A stretch of DNA of 64,000 bases from Pycnopodia helianthoides. Its lineage: Eukaryota > Echinodermata > Asteroidea > Forcipulatida > Asteriidae. The position numbers and the translations under genes were made by a program. Of this stretch, positions 10,776 to 23,125 are shown one piece after another. The stretch covers positions 11,838,075 to 11,902,074 of the forward strand of contig CM063259.1 in the NCBI GenBank assembly GCA_032158295.1. The letters run 5' to 3'. The notes under the pieces are model-generated. The model was not told the DNA's origin and did not search any database. It worked only from the letters and a program-made list of their open reading frames with translations. The first letter of the stretch is position 1; every line of letters begins with the position of its first letter.

Positions 10776-11346
10776 TTGGGAATCCGCAGCATTGGGTTAA
10801 CATTTTCTTTGTTTTCTCCCCAGCCTAAAGGGAAACAACCGGCGCGCCATCGCAGAAATAAATTTACATTGATCAATATTATTAACAAACACAACCCTGG
10901 GTCACATAATAATTTATAGGGTACATGCAGGCAGACAGAACCGCACAGCACTTCAGAAATATGTAAAATGCATCAACTGTAATTTTTATTTTTTTTTCAT
11001 GTTGCTTGAGAATTCAAATACAAGAACTCTTTATTGTTTTGTGGTCCTCGGAGACAGATGGACATTTTTGCAAACCAAAATAAAAATTAATGGACAGGAA
11101 ACTGCTAATCATTTATTATTGGACATTATTTCATTCACAAAGAGTTCATTTATTACAAAATGCGGACGCAGGCAAATTGATTTAAAGGGACTGGCAGAGC
11201 ATTGATGAAAGTTTTGTAAAATAGTTTGTTTGATGTTCCATTTGTTGAAACCAAAATTAAAGTTATGAACCAAATTGTTCAAAATAACCAAGCAAAGGGG
11301 GAAAAAAAGGGAATTCTCCACGCATATCGTAATGGTAGGTGTACCA
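10776..11346. other. non-coding, no repeat family recognised
   Basis: AT-rich sequence with short overlapping frames on both strands and no recognisable protein or splice structure. Confidence 0.45.
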
Positions 11347-11548
11347 GATTTGCCCTAACATTTTCAGTGACTGGCCATTGGGTTAAGTTTGTCATTTCAC
11401 AAGTCCGCCAGCTCTTTCACCAGTCTTATTTTACTTCAATTAGGACTGCTTTTCAACACTGAACTACCAGCCACCTCTTGGAGAGAATTTCAACTAATCC
11501 TCAGGTGCTTTAACTAGCTGTTGGCCAGTGGGACCTTGATTAAAGGGA
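11347..11548. mobile_element. family Y element, copy 2
   Basis: Contains TTTGCCCTAACATTTTCAGT, GTCCGCCAGCTCTTTCACC and CTTTTCAACACTGAACT, colinear with the copy at 9232. Confidence 0.6.
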
Positions 11549-12132
11549 GACTGCTGTAAACATGTCATCATGTTGTTACTTTTTTTTTTCATGTACAAGG
11601 TGTTACTGCAGTATCGCCACCTGGCTGTATCACCACCATGCAAAGTTTCAAATCCTACTTACATACAGTATCATGAATATAGAATTGGCACAAATATTTG
11701 TATTTTAGTCATTCTCGATCATGTATCTACCTTCAACAATAAAGTGGAATTGCTGGAGTCACCATTAATATCAACCTTGGGGGGTAGGTGGTTGGATTAG
11801 GGACAAGATCTGTGGTAGTTCAATTAATGTTAACTGCCACTTCAATAATGAAGGTATTGTGTCTGGCAGACAGAGGGGCCCTCTTTGAGGGTGAAGTCCC
11901 TGAGGATGAATGGGGGGAGGGGGGGGACCCTAAGGGACGTACAGGGCAGTTTCAATATTATCCATCTGTGGAAGAGATTGTCCTTTCATGGAGCATGATA
12001 ATGCCTTCTGTATATAGTTTGTAATCCATGTGCTTGTTATGATATCGCAGTAAATAAGCCTTGAAAATGGTGCAGCCATGTTGGTTTTTTTTCTCCCATT
12101 CGAATCATGAACCATAGTGAGGCTAGAAGGAC

Positions 12133-12380
12133 GTAAAGGTAGGGTCATAGATTGGTTTTGGTCAACATAATGCTTATTTATAGGCAAAATGATAAAGAAA
12201 GATACAACAAAAGTCACATGTTAAACGTTTCAGCTGAATACAGTGTCAACTTGCTTGAGAAAACAGGCAAAAAATGTCACAGTATTTTCACAAGAACGTA
12301 TATTGTTTAGTTTAGTGAGGTGACAGCGGCCGGCCGGGTACCAACTGCATCTCTGGCCGCAGCATTCGTGAACAGACATG
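12133..12380. mobile_element. family B element, copy 1
   Basis: Starts TAAAGGTAGGGTCATAGATT and shares GTCAACATAATGCT, TGTCACAGTATTTTCAC, GGTACCAACTGCATCTCTGG and GCATTCGTGAAC with the copy inserted at 20,983. The ends lack an obvious inverted repeat. Confidence 0.6.
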
Positions 12381-13034
12381 GTTTACATGTAGATGGGCTA
12401 GATTACAGATGACATGAAGTAAAGTGTATTTGAATAACAGACAAACTTGCTGGGCCAAAACAACCATGCATGTTTAATAACACACTGACAAGACTCTAAA
12501 AATAGTTAACAGCTTTTGGGACAAGTCCATGTTGACAGTAGGGGGGTCGAGAAAATGAGCATCCCCACCCACTAATAATATCATTACAGAAGTCGGTCAG
12601 AAATCACCCTTAACTGGATTAAAAATATTTTTAAAAACGAAGGTCCCCTGATTTTACCTACTTACACCATTAGCGGTAATCCCATAGACAGTATCAGAAA
12701 ATGGCTGACTGGTTAGAAAATCTTTTCAAGCATGAACACCGAGGACACTGGACGGGGGCTGACTTTGAGATTTTATGGCCGCGGCTGATAAAATTAAGTT
12801 GGGGGCCGGCGAATTGATGCAAATTAGTGGATGAGGTTTTGGCATTAGAGTGATTGGAGTGCTAGACACTTGCTGAAATAATCTGATGGCAGGCGGGGGG
12901 GGGGGGGGGGGGAGGTGTTGAGGGGAGGGAAGATGGAAAAGGGGGGCGGATGGGAGGGGGAACTTTCAGTTTGCTTGGTGACAATCTATAGCACAGACAC
13001 AGGACTGGTACGTTTCTCCAGAATACGGATCAAG
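12381..13034. other. non-coding, no repeat family recognised
   Basis: Includes a G run of about 17 at 12896-12912 with G-rich flanks. No gene signal. Confidence 0.5.
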
Positions 13035-13325
13035 AGTTTGGCCCTGGAACTTACATGTATTCAGCACTAGCCAGCGGGACCAGTAAGCTTTTCGTTTCAC
13101 CGACCCGCCAGCTTTTTTTCACGAGTCAATATTATCTTAAGTTTCCCTTTCAACATTGTCATTTGTGTAGGATTTTGTGATTTGAAAGAGTATTTATTTG
13201 GCAATCAGTGGTTTAACACATAGCAATGAGAAGCAAAGAATAAGCCGAAGCATTGAGAGAAAATTTCAACTAGCCCTCAAAAACGGGTTAACTAGCATTT
13301 TGCCAGCGGACCACTGTAATAAAAA
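13035..13325. mobile_element. family Y element, copy 3, enlarged
   Basis: GCACTAGCCAGCGGGACCAGT, GACCCGCCAGC and GCCAGCGGACCACTG match the other copies. About 70 bp of extra sequence interrupts the middle. Confidence 0.5.
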
Positions 13326-13691
13326 AGAACACTGCTAGTCAATCTCAAGACAGATACTTGTCCATCACATTAAGAAAATGAAAGCATAACTATGACCCCG
13401 GACAAAAATAAAAAAAGAGGAACTTTTGTGGACCTTGAGTTATTTTAAAGTACTTTCACAACTTGCAAAGTTATCTTTGGCACTGGTTAAGGGAAACACA
13501 ACAAAAGATGTGAACGATACGAGCATAACAGACGTTAACCTTCAATAAAACACGCAAAAAAAACTCAACTGCCTTGCAAATTTGTTTTCCGCAAAATAAG
13601 AGAGAAAAACTGTTCTCCACTTTTCTAGTGCACTATAAAACAGAAAACAGAAAGTTGCCTGCCTGCTCTGTAAAATCTCTACAAGTTTTCC

Positions 13692-14023
13692 TTAAAGGTA
13701 TTGTACACTTTTGGTAAGAGCTCAAAATCAGTGTCCATATTTTGTGTGATTAAACATAAGCATGAACAAACAAACCTGTGAAGGTTTGAGCTCAATTGAT
13801 CATCGAGGTCACGAGAAAATAGTGAAAAGAGATCTTATGTGTTTTCAAATTATCGCGCGCGAAATTACTATTGTTTTACTCGTTTCTCAGAAAAGATAGC
13901 ATTTTAGGCAGAAATATTTTAAGGAACCCTTTCTACCAGTACTTACTTTAAATCATGTCAGTTATGTGTGAATCTGTGAACATTGTGTTTTTCGATCTTA
14001 CCAATAGTGTACAGGGCCTTTAA
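13692..14023. mobile_element. family E element, copy 1
   Basis: TTAAAGGTATTGTACACTTT at the left and TGTACAGGGCCTTTAA at the right are imperfect inverted ends with TTAA edges. The centre carries TTATCGCGCGCGAAA, a CpG-rich near-palindrome. Confidence 0.8.
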
Positions 14024-15003
14024 GCCACCATAATCGCTAATCAATCATAAAAAAACAAAATTCAAAGCCACATAATCATTAATCAATAATCAAATAATTT
14101 AACTCCAAGCCACATGCATTGTAATCAGTAATCGATCACAAACTATTCAATAGTCGATAACCAGTTCCCAGCCTCAATAATCGATCTCCAAATAGTCAAT
14201 TCTAAACCGCACAACTGATAACCAATTAATCAATCATCCATTCTAAAGCCACATATTCTTCCTGTAACACAGCTTGACAGATGGCTGGGTTTAAACTTGC
14301 ATGAGGGCTCATCCCTTTTCAGTGAATTCTTTTGGCATATCCAAATACACACAAATTATTGATAGTGTCCTCATTAAAAAAAAAAATTTTTTTTTTGAAA
14401 AGACTGTTCCCTACGCGGCGTCGTGTGAAACAAACCCTGCAACGATGACTGGGCAATATTTACTCTTAGCTCAAACCACAGAGGAATTGTACTCAACGAC
14501 ACTGTAAAAACCATGAGACCGTAACCCTTGCAACACCATTACAAATTTGAAACTTGCTTCAGTACACAATTGCTGTTAAATTTCACCAGTAAAGGAAAAA
14601 AAAAAACACTTTTAATTGGACTTTTTAGCATGCTGGCACCATCTTTGTCAGGTCTCCTGCCTTGCAGTGGCAGTGATGAATAGAGATTCATATCAATCCA
14701 AAAAGGAGCACGGCTATTTAGCCCAAGGTATACGGCCTTTGTCTGGGTATTTGGTTTAAAATACATCAACAATGTACAACTCACTTCAAATGTAGATTAA
14801 CAAATGTGACAAATACTTCAACAAATTGACCAAAGAGCTTCTGGGAACAGTGTCCTCAGAGCTAGGGAAGTACACCAAAGAGCAGGACTGATTTTAAACT
14901 GGAGAAAATTGCAAGGCTTTTTGACAACAGGCAGATACAAAAATATAAAAAGCTGAATTCAGATTAAAGTCTGAAACTTCTCATCCCTGCAAATTCTAGA
15001 GAC
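14024..15003. other. non-coding, AT-rich
   Basis: A degenerate run of AATCAATCATAA/AATCAATAATCAA motifs at 14030-14260 looks like an old short-period repeat. No gene signal. Confidence 0.45.
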
Positions 15004-15206
15004 CAGGGCTCAAATTCGTAGAGCTGCTTAAGTAGAAAATTTTGCTTAAATTTCTTTTTGCTGTGCAGAAATAAGCAGGATACCAGTCAAAAATGTACAA
15101 GTTACATGGTGTTGTGACTCGTAACCTTAATCTGTTAAGCATAATGTTGATGTGCTCAGCTACTTTTTGTGCTTAAGCTTAAACAGCTCCATGAAATTGA
15201 GCCCTG
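15004..15206. mobile_element. family A foldback
   Basis: Left CAGGGCTCAAATTCGTAGAG and right CTCCATGAAATTGAGCCCTG form the inverted ends. The core has AAATAAGCAGGATACCAGTC, in reverse orientation to the 4082 copy. Confidence 0.8.
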
Positions 15207-15756
15207 TGTGAGAATCCTATAATGTTGCCTCAAAAAAAAATATTTAAAAATCAAAACGACAAAAGAATTTGTTGCGAAGCGACAATGATTCATGTAGCTT
15301 ATCTCAACATCAAGATTAACTGTCTTCTATTAGGCAAATGAAACTGTTGTATCAACTTCCCCTAACTAACAAGCCAATGTTATTTATGACTAAAAAAACG
15401 ACTCCACTCAACGGACCGTGGCCAGTCGTATATTTTTCTCCACAGAGCAGGTTAAAACAGAGTAGACAGTTAAGTTTCATCAGAGATATTGCTTAACCGG
15501 AAGATTTGATGGTCAAGCCAGAAGGGAAGATGAACATTTTGAAGGACGTATTTGTTTTAAAATGAGACAACTTTTTTTCTATGATTACAAACAGGTTTTA
15601 AGAATAGGTAGGGGGAGGTTTGGGAAGGAAGGGGAAGATTGTAAATGTCTCCAACCCCTGAACATATTTTTTTTTTAGTGACACCCAACTTTAAAAAGAT
15701 ATCTCATTATTCTTTAACTCAAACCTGTGCACCCAAACGGAGGCTATTGAAATAAC

Positions 15757-15885
15757 TGGCACCCCGAAACAAACATATTGACAAAATAGGGCTAAAGACC
15801 GCTCAGCTGGTAGAGCGCCCTCACATAATCCGGAGATTCAAATCCCGTTCAAGGCAAATTTTTCTTTGTTCACCAACAAAAAAAA
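15757..15885 (+). mobile_element. family T fragment with tRNA-like sequence
   Basis: AACATATTGACAAAATAGGG then CCGCTCAGCTGGTAGAGC and GATTCAAATCCCGTTC match the tRNA-like core of the 7620 element in plus orientation. The end direct repeats are missing. Confidence 0.6.
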
Positions 15886-17067
15886 CACAGATATGAAAAC
15901 AGTCACAATGAGAGCCGTCATGTACTTGATCAAAGGAAACTTGCCCAAGATGGCGGCCGCACTATAAAAGCCAAACAAGGCTTCCCTCACATCTATTGAT
16001 TTATCCAGCATGGACTTTGAACTTGCATATATTGATGTGCAGTGTAACTATCCCTCCTCCCAGAGTTCACTGTCCTAAAACATGAGGGTTTCTCTCCGAC
16101 AGCCTGCTGCTTCAAACCCCTGCCTCCAGTTTGTCCCTTTCACCTTTCGCAGTTTCCAGGAAATTTCAATAATACAGACAAACACTGCCTGCTTGAGCGA
16201 CCTAAAACAAATACCTTGATGCTAAGGAGCGAAGGCGAGCAGTAGATTAGAGTGTTCAAGTGTTTGTATGCTGAAGTGGACAAAAAAAATATGAGTTAAA
16301 ATTGTTTTTGGAAACCTCTTGACTTCCCACTCAATCGGGTTATTGTTTTGGGTTTTTTTTTATATAATTTTTCAGCAGACAATCTGCACATTGATAAATT
16401 CTTACTCATCTTCTTGGGGTCTGTAAAAGGTTACTTCGATGCGATGTTTGGATAAACATTGAGATCTTTTTAAAAGATAGTTCAATTGTGTTCCGAAAAC
16501 AATCTTACTGATGTGAATGCACCTGGGGTGCTGGGGGTCAGACAGAATCAGAACGTGTGTTATTAGTTTTAGAATAATTCTTACAGCAATTCAGGTGGCA
16601 ACAACCTTTTCCCCTAAAACAAATTCAAAATCATGTTTGAAAGCTTCCGTCATGAATAAAAGTTGCTTTTTCTGTTTGTTATAAACAACAAGAACAGAAG
16701 AAAATGTCTAGTTATAATCCGGCCTTGTGCTTAAGCTTTTTGAAAAGTAGCCCACCGGCTAGTAAACTGTGCATTTTACTTGCCCCCAAATAGTTTGAGC
16801 AGCCCAGATTTCAATGTATTGTTAAAACTTTATCTTTCTGATGTATTAATGGTAGCGATAACAACCAGTTTATTGGTCAAATGAAGTACATTCACCATGG
16901 ATCTACCTCCTTGCATTCACACACTCAAAAAAAAGGTTAACACTTTTTTTTGTTTTATTCACGTTTGAAAAGGAAGAAATTTTAGTAGCCCACAGGGTAA
17001 GTTGAGAAATAATCTTTACTAGCCCATTGCAGTTTTTACTAGACAATGTATGTACACCGGGCTATGG
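15886..17067. other. non-coding, no repeat family recognised
   Basis: Unique-looking AT-rich sequence with short frames on both strands. No splice structure or recognisable product. Confidence 0.45.
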
Positions 17068-17425
17068 TTAAAGGCAAAGTACACCTTTGGTTTTTGGAAC
17101 CGTTCGATTCTGTAGATCCTTTATAAATGTCGACATACACAATAAAACTAGCCCGTGAAAATTTCATTCCAAAAGGTGGTTACGTTTTTGAGATATCGCC
17201 GAAAATCTGGAGCGGATATGCCCACGCAGGAAGAACAATCCGTAATTGGAATGTCTGAGAAAACATTTCATGCGGAAACATTTCTAAGATTGAAATGTCT
17301 TTGAATCCCTTCGAACGGAATCGTTTCTCAATATGTAATACATTATCAACAGCTTCAGTGCTTCTTACCAAGTAGGTTTTTACGGGCATTAACTTTTGGA
17401 GTAATTACCAAAGGTATACCCTCCA
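17068..17425. mobile_element. family F element, copy 2
   Basis: Starts TTAAAGGCAAAGTACACC. TTTTTGAGATATCGC and TAATTACCAAAGGTATACCC are shared with the 18,299 copy. The right end has lost its CTTTAA. Confidence 0.65.
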
Positions 17426-17428
17426 ATT

Positions 17429-17607
17429 CATAGTGTTAGCCAGAGGGGGTGTCTGGGTGTCTTTTGGACACGCTGTTTTAAATTTGGACACTCTGTTTTA
17501 TTTGTCATTTACATGTAAATGTATTGTAAGTGAAGAATTCGGACACCCATTTTTAAATTTTGGCAAAGTTGGACACTCTTTTACTAAATCTTGGCAAAAA
17601 ACCTTGC
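17429..17607. mobile_element. family H element, uninterrupted copy
   Basis: CATAGTGTTAGCCAGAGGGG, GGTGTCTGGGTGTC, AATGTATTGTAAGTGAA, GGACACCCATTTTT and CTTGGCAAAAAACCTTG run without a break. It serves as the empty-site reference for the interrupted copy at 6147. Confidence 0.65.
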
Positions 17608-18298
17608 TCCCTTTAAGGGTAAGCCCTATAAACAGTCTTCAAATACAATGTCTACATTATACAGATGCAAGTATCAGCAATATAGACAAATGACATCCAG
17701 CATGGTGAACGATTGCACAAAAAAACCTCAGCACATTCCGAATCGGGCGAATCAATTCCCCTTACATTAACAGCGTCGAATCTTCCCCTCACACACGTAT
17801 TCCCATTTGCCTCCTCTGCCGCCGTGGTCATGCAGTGCAACACAATCATTCTTTAAATAATAAATGTATGTCGGGTATAACTGCATTTTTTTTAATGCTG
17901 ACATTTACATAAATTCTCGAAGTTCAACGTCCTGGAAAGTATTTGACTTAACTAGTGAGTTCCACGCCAGATGCAATCCGTTTATAACCCCCCCTCCCCC
18001 CCAGTAGACTGTTTCCATGAATTGTCATTATTCTCCAATACCCATTCAAGTCGGCTGATTCAACAAGCCCAGCCCAGTGACTCCAAGGCATCTACCTTGG
18101 CTTTGTGGGTCATCCATTGTAATTGTGCATAATCCATTGTAATTGTGTACACAATACATTAATATGATGCCAGCATACTGAAATGTAGAAAGTCAACTCA
18201 CACAAAAAAAATGCTTAGTGTGTAACACTCAATATCCATACTAGTGACTGATGTTGTCATTAATTCATAAAAGATTTATAACGCTTCCTCAAATTTGC
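17608..18298. other. non-coding, no repeat family recognised
   Basis: Includes a short local repeat (CATTGTAATTGTG, twice near 18115-18150) and a C run near 17992. No gene signal. Confidence 0.45.
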
Positions 18299-18712
18299 TT
18301 TAAAAAGGCAAAAGTAAACCTTTGTTTTTTGGAACCGTTTGATTGTTTTAATCCTATATAAATGTAAATATATACAATAAAACTAACCTGTGAACGTTTC
18401 ACTTCAAAAGGTGGTAGCGTTTTTGAGATATCGCTGAAAATCTCGAATTGGAATAGACAATCTGAGATTGAAAGGTGTTTGAATCCCTCTCTCTAACACC
18501 ACATTCCTTTGAAGAGAAACGTTTCATGCATGAAACATTTCTCAGATTGAAAGATTTTTGAATCCCTCTCTCTAAAACCACATTCCTTTGAAGAGAAGTG
18601 TTTTTTTTTATGTTATACATTATCAACAGCTGCAGTGCTTCTTACTAAGTCAGTTTCTATGGTCATTAATTTTTTGAGTAATTACCAAAAGGTAGGGATA
18701 CCCTCCCTTTAA
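18299..18712. mobile_element. family F element, copy 3, with internal duplication
   Basis: Starts TTTAAAAAGGCAAAAGT and ends GATACCCTCCCTTTAAA. Inside, GAATCCCTCTCTCTAA and ACCACATTCCTTTGAAGAG occur twice (about 18480-18520 and 18560-18600), lengthening this copy. Confidence 0.65.
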
Positions 18713-18932
18713 AGGGGAAATATAAAAAAAATATAAAAAATTTGTGTTGCATCAAAATACATTTCTTGACAACTAAATGAATGAGACAGGCCTAACAGTG
18801 ATGTACACATACGTGAATATTAAAAAACAAAACAATTGTGTACCTTGACCAATGCTGAACCGATGCCGGTTTTATAAAGGAATTTTTGAGACAGAGTCGC
18901 TACGAATTCAAGAATTCCAATCAGAACATAAT

Positions 18933-19190
18933 TAAAGAATGACACCTTTGGTTTGTGGACGAGTACTTTCGTTAAAATCTTCTAGTTTACAAGAAACATA
19001 TCATAAAGGGATGGTACATCATTGGTTTGTGGAAGAGTACATTAATTCCAATCCTCTAGTTTACAAGATTCATATCATAAAGAGATGGTACATCATTGGT
19101 GTTTGGAAGAAATACCAATCCTCCAGTTTCCATGAAACACATCATACCAATGGTTTTTAAAGAATGGTTATTCCAATCCTGTATTCTCCC
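18933..19190 (+). repeat. ~75-bp tandem repeat, three imperfect units
   Basis: GGTTTGTGGA, AGAGTAC, CCAATCCTCTAGTTTACAAG, CATATCATAAAG and GATGGTACATCATTGG recur about three times with decay in the last unit. Confidence 0.7.
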
Positions 19191-19362
19191 CCCAAAATTA
19201 CACTGTGTGTACATGTATGTAATTGAACAAGCCCTTTAAAACATTAAAAGACCAAAGTCAAGTTGACATGAGGGTCACAGGAAGTAACCAACTCTGTGTG
19301 TACATGTACATGTACACTGCACTGTTTGCAAAGCCAGCTACCGGTGCATGCACAGGCAGCAC

Positions 19363-19707
19363 TTTAAAGGCAGTGTATGTACGCTTTGTAATTGTCAAAG
19401 CCCAGTATCCTCACATGGTGTATCCCAACATGCATAAAATAGCAAACCTGTTAAAATTTGGGCTAAATTGGTCACTGAAATTGCAAGAATAAATGAAAGG
19501 AAAAGAAGGGGAAAAAAAAAACCTGTTGCTTTCAGATGCCTGAGACAAATTTTGGGTCGAAAAATTACCTAAAAACTGCATTACTTGAAAGAGCGGGTCG
19601 TTTCTAACAATGTTTTATAATATCAGCAGCTTTCCGGTGCTCTTTACCAAGTAAGTCTATGGTCATTAAATTGTGGCATAATTACCAAAAGTACACCCTG
19701 CCTTTAA
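19363..19707. mobile_element. family F element, copy 4
   Basis: TTTAAAGGCAGTGTATGTAC at the left and AAAGTACACCCTGCCTTTAA at the right. The interior has GGTCATTAAATTGTGG and CAGCAGCTTTCCGGTGCTC in line with other copies. Confidence 0.75.
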
Positions 19708-19968
19708 CCCATCTGGAAGGCCAATCCTGTTTGATAAATCAAACTCAAATCAAACACTGGCAACATTCAAAGGTTTTTCTCAAATTAAATTTTTGTTACG
19801 AAAATTGCAAGTTGATTTAGAAACCCAGGTTCATTTAATTTTTCAATTAAAAAACAAATTGGTTTGGCTCATTATTCTTTACGTCGTTGGTTTTTTGGGA
19901 CTTGAGTAAATTCAATTCAATAGACCAATCCAAGCGCGCAATTGCTGCACGCTGCGCCGCCATTGCAG

Positions 19969-20018
19969 TGGTCGGCCATTTTGTGGAGTCAAATTTGACT
20001 CCACAAAATGGCCGACCA
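19969..20018. repeat. perfect 50-bp palindrome
   Basis: The 25-base left half begins TGGTCGGCCATTTTGTGG. The right half is its exact reverse complement with no spacer. No flanking target duplication is evident. Confidence 0.95.
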
Positions 20019-20340
20019 TGTTAGTTTGCAAAGTTAAAGGAAAATCATGCAATTTCAAGGCATGTTTGTGTGGATCATTGTATTCTACTTTTAAAACATC
20101 TTTCTAACCATATATGCATTTTATAACAAACGGTTACAAATGCTTTTTATTGACCAACTCGCCCGATCCAAGGCAACGTGTACCTTTAATCCTGAAAACA
20201 CAGCAGACATTGACGAGTTACTACACTGTCTGGTACAAAATGCGTTACATCAGCAAGGTTTTTTTTTCCCCGACAAAATATTCACTTTCTTACAGAAAAG
20301 GAATGATGGAAACAACTTTTTTTTTTTTTTTAAAACATGG

Positions 20341-20493
20341 CCTGGGGCCGATTACACAAAGAGCTAAGATTGATCCAAACTGCGAATCAATCTTAACTGC
20401 TCAGCAAAGTGTGATGTCAGAATACAAATCACTATGGTAACACTGACAACTCAATCTTAAGACGAATCTAAGAGCAGTGCCGAATCGAGCCCC
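20341..20493. mobile_element. family D element, copy 1
   Basis: CCTGGGGCCGATTACACAAA at the left and GCCGAATCGAGCCCC at the right. The core ATCAATCTTAACTGCTCAGC and AAATCACTATGGTAA is shared with the MED14-intron copy at 62,694. Confidence 0.7.
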
Positions 20494-20941
20494 GATATGT
20501 TAAATTTTAGTCCCAGAAAGGGATTTTTTTCTCCATGTTTTTTATCGTATGCTAAACATATTATTAACATATAATGTACGTGTAGGGTAAACAGAGGCTG
20601 ACAAAAACACTCTCCTACATCAGTTCGTGCTTATCAATCCACAATTCGCCAATCCCCTCAAAGAATGTAAACAAGCTTCCTGAAAAAAATATATATAAAA
20701 TCCACAACAAGGGTGATACACTCTGTGTTTTATTTGTGCCAGTTCCGCTTGGAAGTCCGGGTTAAAACCTGAAGCTGTGCAAACTGACCGCAATGAACTA
20801 TCCAGACGGTGTACAAATACCTTACACAATACATGTAGCTTAGGTCTACAGTGTTAATATAGTGCGTCGTCATTGAGTGTACAGTACATGTAACTTTAAA
20901 GGCAAACTCATCCCTTTCCTGTATCTGCTTCAAAGGCCACA

Positions 20942-21300
20942 AGGCCCAATTTCGTAGGGCTGCTTAAACAGCAAAAATTGCTTTAAAGGTTGGGTCATAG
21001 ATTGGTTTATGTCAACATAATGCTGATTTATTGGCAAAATTATCCGATACAATAAAAATCACATGTGAAAGTTTCAGCGTTTACTTGTTGAGAATACAGC
21101 TAAAAAACTGTCACAGTATTTTCACGAGAACGTCTATTTCATCCATGTTTAGCGAAGTGACAGCGGGTACCAACCACATCTCTGGCCGCAGTATTCGCAA
21201 ACGGACACAAACCCTAAAAAAATCTGACGAATGATTCATGCATAAATTTGTTGTACTTTGCTACTTTTTTGTGCTTAAGCAGCTCCATGAAATTGAGCCC
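20942..21300. mobile_element. family A foldback split by a family B insertion
   Basis: Left end AGGCCCAATTTCGTAGGGCT and right end AGCTCCATGAAATTGAGCCC belong to one family A element. Family B sequence separates them from about 20,983. Confidence 0.75.
20983..21212. mobile_element. family B element, copy 2, nested in family A
   Basis: TTAAAGGTTGGGTCATAGAT to GCAAACGGACACAAACC, colinear with 12,133-12,380 including the GGTACCAACCACATCTCTGG module. Confidence 0.65.
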
Positions 21301-22371
21301 ATGGCTCAAAATGTACACTGGAGCATGACAGGGGTCATGTGTTTTCTTATTTTAAATCTTAAATAATAAATTTTTTTTTTCCATATGTTAAAAAAAAATG
21401 TTTATTTTGAGTTTGATAAATTTCTTTCAATTCTGCTAAGTTTAGAGGAATAAAACCATCAACAAAATTAATGAAATAGATCTTCTTTTTGTACTTGTAC
21501 AAATAAAACAATTTATATGTCAGACTATTTTGTTTTTTTCTCATTAAGTATTTTTGGTCCACTAAATACGCTCCTTCTGGATTTCTTGCCACAAATTCCA
21601 GCCCTGCTTTGAGCTGTTCTTAAATTGTAGCTTTTTCCTTCGTAATGACTGCACTCTGGAACTCTCTACCTGTACAGTTGTACCTTGCTTTCCGCCATCT
21701 TACAATCTATTCCAGCTTAAGACTCAAGAGAGATGTCAGCCAGACATCTTCTCTCCCTTTAACTATTCAATATTTTCCTCCTAGCCCTCACCTCCTCGAG
21801 TGGCCCTCTGGCAATGTTCTTGGCAATTTCTCATACAAAAAAATAAATGTATGCAACATTGGTTTTTGAAGGAGTATTGCAGCCTGTTTAATTTTCAAGC
21901 GAGGTAGAAAAACACAAATGCACCTGGCCATTTTTTTTCTTCTTTTTTTCCTCCTAAATTCAACACCCAGACACACCTCATGAGCAGACTCATCTAATGG
22001 TGACATTGCAGGCACTTTTGTCAGTCCTGCAGCCGATTTCACGAAACGTTTCGCAACTGGGCAAGTCCACTCAGGCAACATTCATTGCAGAAGTTCGGCA
22101 ACTAGCGCAATGAAATGTGGCACAGGTGGACTCTGGCAGTTGTGTAAAAGTTTCGCGAAAAACCTGGATTGTCTTTATCTGTTGTTCAGTCTTCTTCTTT
22201 GTTTTGTTTTTGTTTTGCTTGTTTTCGGCTTGTCCTTGTTGATTCTGTGTTCTCAAGTTCACTCAGGGAAGTTAATTTTTGTTTTGCTGAACAAATTTCC
22301 TTGCTTTAAAAAATGTCGTATCGCTTCTTTTACTGGCTGTTGCCTTTTACGCTCTAGACGTGTTTTTCTCT
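21301..22371. other. non-coding, no repeat family recognised
   Basis: AT-rich with short frames on both strands. GTTTCGCAAC near 22048 and GTTTCGCG near 22151 may be part of a weak local inverted arrangement. No gene signal. Confidence 0.4.
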
Positions 22372-22574
22372 TTAAAGGGGCTGCATCATCATGATAAGAG
22401 CAGGCCTGTGGCTGTACATGGAATTATTAACTCTCACCCAGTTGCTGCACGCACGCACGATCTTCATAGATGATGGGGAAGAAGGGCGTGCGTGTGCAGT
22501 AACTGGGTGAGAGATCATAATTCCATGTACAGCCACAGGCCTGCTTGACGATGATGACGACATAGCCCCTTTAA
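22372..22574. mobile_element. 203-bp long-armed foldback
   Basis: Arms of about 84 bp: left from TTAAAGGGGCTGCATCATC through GGCCTGTGGCTGTACATGGA to GCACGCACGC; the right arm is its reverse complement with few mismatches, ending AGCCCCTTTAA. The loop is about 35 bp. TTAA lies at both edges; non-coding. Confidence 0.85.
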
Positions 22575-23125
22575 GGTTAATGTTTTTCAAAGGTTCCTAT
22601 ACTACTACATTTATGGGGGTGTTTTTACATGAAATTGCTAAATAAGATCATAATAATTATATTACATTCTCAAAGAAATGTGTTGCACAAGAATAGAGTA
22701 CTAGTCATTGCTGGACATTGGTGGATTGCAATGCAAAATCTTGCCCCAAACCATGCGATATAAACATGTATGATGTACATAATGTGTTTACATGTACATG
22801 TAGCAACACTGGATGTACATTGTATACTGTGGTCTGATGAACTCCAATAAGCATGTAACTTGTGACCCAACGAGGCATTCTACCAGACATCATTGCAGAT
22901 CCCAACTCGCAAATGGCTCATTCAATCATCACAATGGAGGGATGAGAGAACATTGTGATTTACTTTAGATACATCGGTGTAAACTGTAAAGGCAAAACTC
23001 AATCAACTGTGGACACCATTTTCCATTTCTGCCAACTTTTGATTTCCGTATCGTCACCAACATATTCAGCTGAACAGTTTTATGAAGAAAAAAACCTTTT
23101 AATTACTATTAGTATAACACTTAAT

